A DNA stretch of 7,635 nucleotides from an uncultured Veillonella sp. (GTDB lineage: Bacteria; Bacillota; Negativicutes; Veillonellales; Veillonellaceae), in assembly GCF_934190855.1 (NCBI RefSeq), contig NZ_CAKPTN010000078.1, positions 1 through 7,635 of the forward strand, given 5' to 3'. The notes beneath the pieces were generated by a model. The model saw only the letters and a program-made list of their open reading frames with translations, was not told where the DNA came from and searched no databases. Position 1 is the stretch's first letter. Every line of letters begins with the position of its first letter. The translations under genes and the position numbers were made by a program. Below, piece after piece: positions 5,805 through 7,635 of the stretch.

Positions 5805-7232
5805 TTATTCTGCTACAGCCATCAAAGAATAGCCTTCACGACTAATTTGAGAATTTACTACAATAGAAATCTTACGGCCTATAGACTCTCCTAGATCCTC
5901 TAGAACAGCCTTTGTTAAATATTGAGCCACCTCTGGATGAACTTCAATTTCTAGATTCGATTTAATACGTCCCGATTTAAATAATTCACGGATACGTCGA
6001 ACGATCTGCATATATACAGTTCTACCAGACAACATATATCCTGTGCCACCACATTGAGGGCATGTATCAAACATCAAGGTTTGTAAACCTTGACGGGCAC
6101 GCTTACGGGTCATCTCCACAAGGCCAAGCGAACTAATACCACATACAACGGTTTTCATCTTATCTAACTTAGCTTGTGCGCTCAATAGTTGTAGCAACTC
6201 TTGTTGATGCGCCTTATCCTTCATGTCGATAAAATCGACGATGATGATGCCACCAATATCTCGTAATCGCAATTGACGACAGATTTCTTTAGCCGCCTCT
6301 TTATTGACTGTGAAAGCTAAATCTTCTAGCTTATTGGATTTGCCCGTATAATGAGCAGAGTTCACATCGAATACGGTAAGCGCCTCTGTATGGTCAATAC
6401 GGATAGAACCACCAGAAGGAAGATTGATATCTCGAGAGATAAGATCCTCTAATTGAGGTTCAATGTGATTAGCTTTAAAGATAGGTGTGCTATCACGATG
6501 GCGCGTCACTTTAATTTGCTGTGATGTAGGGCCATGACCTAAGAGGTCCATCAATCGTGATTCACCCATATCGGAGTCGACGATGATTTCTTCTACATTG
6601 CGATGGGCATAATCCCGTACAAGGCGGAACCAGAAATCCGCATCACTATACAAATCAGTGCCGCTCTTAGCCACTTTAAAGCGCTTTAGCACATGTTGCC
6701 ACGTACGCCACAAATAGTCCATATCTCGACCAATTTCATCAGCACTAGCCTTAGCGGCTGCAGTACGAATAATAAAACCGCAACCCTCTTGCACATATGG
6801 TGCTGCTAACTCTTGCAACTTTGCACGCAACGCTTCATCAGTAATCTTTTTAGAGATGTGCATACCTTCAGAATATGGTAAAAGTACCATAAAACGACCG
6901 GCCAAGCTCACATCAGCAGTAACACGAGCCCCTTTACCGAGCATTTCTTCTTTTACGACTTGCACGAGAACTTGTTGCCCCACAGATAGGCGTGGCAAGA
7001 TCTTCTGTTCCTTCCCTTGTTGAAGGTTCAAATAGGCATTCTGAGAGCCACCAATATCAACAAAGGCCGCTTGCATACCGTTCAAAACGTTTTTAACAGT
7101 CCCTTTGTACATATGATTTGCCATATGAGACTCATCAGTACGTTCTAAGACAAAGTCTACTAACTGCCCTTCTTCGTCGATAACAGCCATGCGAATTTCT
7201 TCGCGCATAACATTGACCAAAATTTTATGCAT
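5805..7232 (-). CDS. rng: Ribonuclease G/E family endoribonuclease
   Basis: This enzyme cuts single-stranded AU-rich RNA and takes part in rRNA maturation and mRNA turnover. The 475-residue protein has the length of RNase G (about 489 in E. coli) and lacks the long C-terminal scaffold of RNase E. It has an S1 RNA-binding domain (about 36-125: MYKGTVKNVLNGMQAAFVDIG), then the catalytic DNase-I-like region with D289 (TVFDVNSAHYTGK) and D333 (VDFIDMKD), matching the Mg2+-binding aspartates of E. coli RNase E. The zinc-link motif CPQCGGTG (C391, C394) follows. The ATG at 7232 has GGAGGGATAGG immediately upstream. Position before rplU and after a probable DUF2344 gene is the common Firmicute order. 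mntP follows after 28 bases. Confidence 0.95.
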   Translation of the reverse strand: MHKILVNVMREEIRMAVIDEEGQLVDFVLERTDESHMANHMYKGTVKNVLNGMQAAFVDIGGSQNAYLNLQQGKEQKILPRLSVGQQVLVQVVKEEMLGKGARVTADVSLAGRFMVLLPYSEGMHISKKITDEALRAKLQELAAPYVQEGCGFIIRTAAAKASADEIGRDMDYLWRTWQHVLKRFKVAKSGTDLYSDADFWFRLVRDYAHRNVEEIIVDSDMGESRLMDLLGHGPTSQQIKVTRHRDSTPIFKANHIEPQLEDLISRDINLPSGGSIRIDHTEALTVFDVNSAHYTGKSNKLEDLAFTVNKEAAKEICRQLRLRDIGGIIIVDFIDMKDKAHQQELLQLLSAQAKLDKMKTVVCGISSLGLVEMTRKRARQGLQTLMFDTCPQCGGTGYMLSGRTVYMQIVRRIRELFKSGRIKSNLEIEVHPEVAQYLTKAVLEDLGESIGRKISIVVNSQISREGYSLMAVAE

Positions 7233-7383
7233 CCTATCCCTCCCTTCTTTCCATTCAGAATATACTAGTACGTTAAATGCTATGATTTACCTAAAGATTC
7301 GACTTATATGCTTAATAGTGATACCTAAGCAAATCTACTAAAATTGTAGATTTCATTTATAGAAATTCAATCGTATTAATTGA
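7233..7383 (-). promoter_or_regulatory. Gap before rng with weak promoter-like signals and one hairpin
   Basis: The 151-base gap holds an 8-bp inverted repeat (7353-7346 with 7338-7331) with a 7-base loop. It lies after the upstream gene but lacks a proper U-tract (GATTTGCTTAGG follows), so it is at best a weak terminator. A TTGCTT, 18-base spacer, TATAAG combination lies near 7332-7302 on the minus strand as a possible rng promoter. None of these is strong, and rng may also be reached by read-through. Confidence 0.3.
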
Positions 7384-7635
7384 TTAGTAATTAATCTCTA
7401 AAGGCGTATAACGACCTTCTTCGTTTTCTACCATAATGGCTTTGCGATGAATTTCATAGCCCGTCGTAATAGGCCAGTTATATTGCTCTTTACCAAGGTT
7501 CCACACTTCGCTAGGTTTGATGGTACCTTGTGGGTAGATGCCGATACCCATAGTAAGGGTTACCATACCGTCCTTAACAGATGCTACAATAGGTTCTTTT
7601 ACAAACTCTTTCACATCGATAGTACGAGTTTTCTT
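7384..7635 (-). CDS. C-terminal end of a probable DUF2344/TIGR03936 radical-SAM-associated protein (cut by window edge)
   Basis: The frame is open to the right edge, so the 83 visible residues are the end of a longer protein. An in-frame GTG at 7614 is internal and has no ribosome binding site. The fragment starts KKTRTIDVKEFV and contains a strand-rich segment VTLTMGIGIYPQGTIKPSEVWNL, then TTGYEIHRKAIMVE. This resembles the C-terminus of the DUF2344 (TIGR03936) family, where a TIDVK-type segment is followed by an aliphatic strand, a KPxEV helix and a final IHR(K/L) strand. That family commonly lies just upstream of rng in Firmicutes, often with or fused to a B12-binding radical SAM protein. 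The call rests on this remembered pattern and the neighbourhood, and the molecular function of the family is not established. Confidence 0.6.
   Translation of the reverse strand, partial: KKTRTIDVKEFVKEPIVASVKDGMVTLTMGIGIYPQGTIKPSEVWNLGKEQYNWPITTGYEIHRKAIMVENEEGRYTPLEINY

Noticed and set aside
7331..7353. Resemblance to a Cas12a CRISPR repeat (TCTAC, short loop, GTAGA on the plus strand)
   Set aside because: There is one copy only, the loop is 7 bases rather than 4-5, the upstream AATT is missing, and there are no spacers or cas genes. It is better read as a simple hairpin after the upstream gene.

Overview
The window looks like a piece of a low-GC, anaerobic Firmicute chromosome. Veillonella or a close Negativicutes relative is the best guess, an inference from gene content and AT-rich codon use that was not checked against a database. 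Supporting signs are an [FeFe]-hydrogenase maturase (HydG), a Prp protease paired with an L27 that carries a cleavable N-terminal extension, and a leader RNA before rplU. All nine genes lie on the minus strand, so transcription runs from high to low coordinates. I found no plus-strand gene, no tRNA or rRNA, no insertion sequence and no CRISPR array. No gene-free stretch exceeds about 240 bases.

In transcription order: (1) 7635-7384 is the C-terminal end of a gene cut by the window edge, probably the radical-SAM-associated DUF2344/TIGR03936 protein often found before rng. (2) rng (RNase E/G family, 7232-5805) is followed after 28 bases by mntP (Mn2+ efflux, 5776-5201). (3) A strong promoter (TTGACA, 17-base spacer, TATACT) at 5145-5117 starts a structured L21-type leader. 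This leads into rplU (L21), prp (cysteine protease) and rpmA (L27), closed by a perfect 12-bp terminator at 4054-4023. (4) fetA-fetB (3931-2514) is an ATP-binding protein/permease pair of the iron-exporter family with an ATGA overlap, ending in a terminator at 2457-2422. (5) hydG (2277-859) stands alone, with its own candidate promoter, an inverted repeat over the -35 region and a terminator at 843-810. (6) recJ starts at 664 and runs off the left edge.

Functionally, the centre is a conserved ribosome and RNA-processing block. RNase G matures rRNA and mRNA. L21 and L27 belong to the 50S subunit, and Prp removes the N-terminal extension of L27. Around it sit two metal exporters (MntP for Mn, FetAB probably for Fe) and an iron-cofactor assembly enzyme (HydG). 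recJ contributes DNA repair.

I see no convincing new multi-gene system. The observations most worth checking are regulatory: a six-codon minigene whose stop overlaps the hydG ribosome binding site, an inverted repeat at the hydG promoter, alternative pairings in the L21 leader, and a Fur-box-like sequence just downstream of the recJ -10 element.
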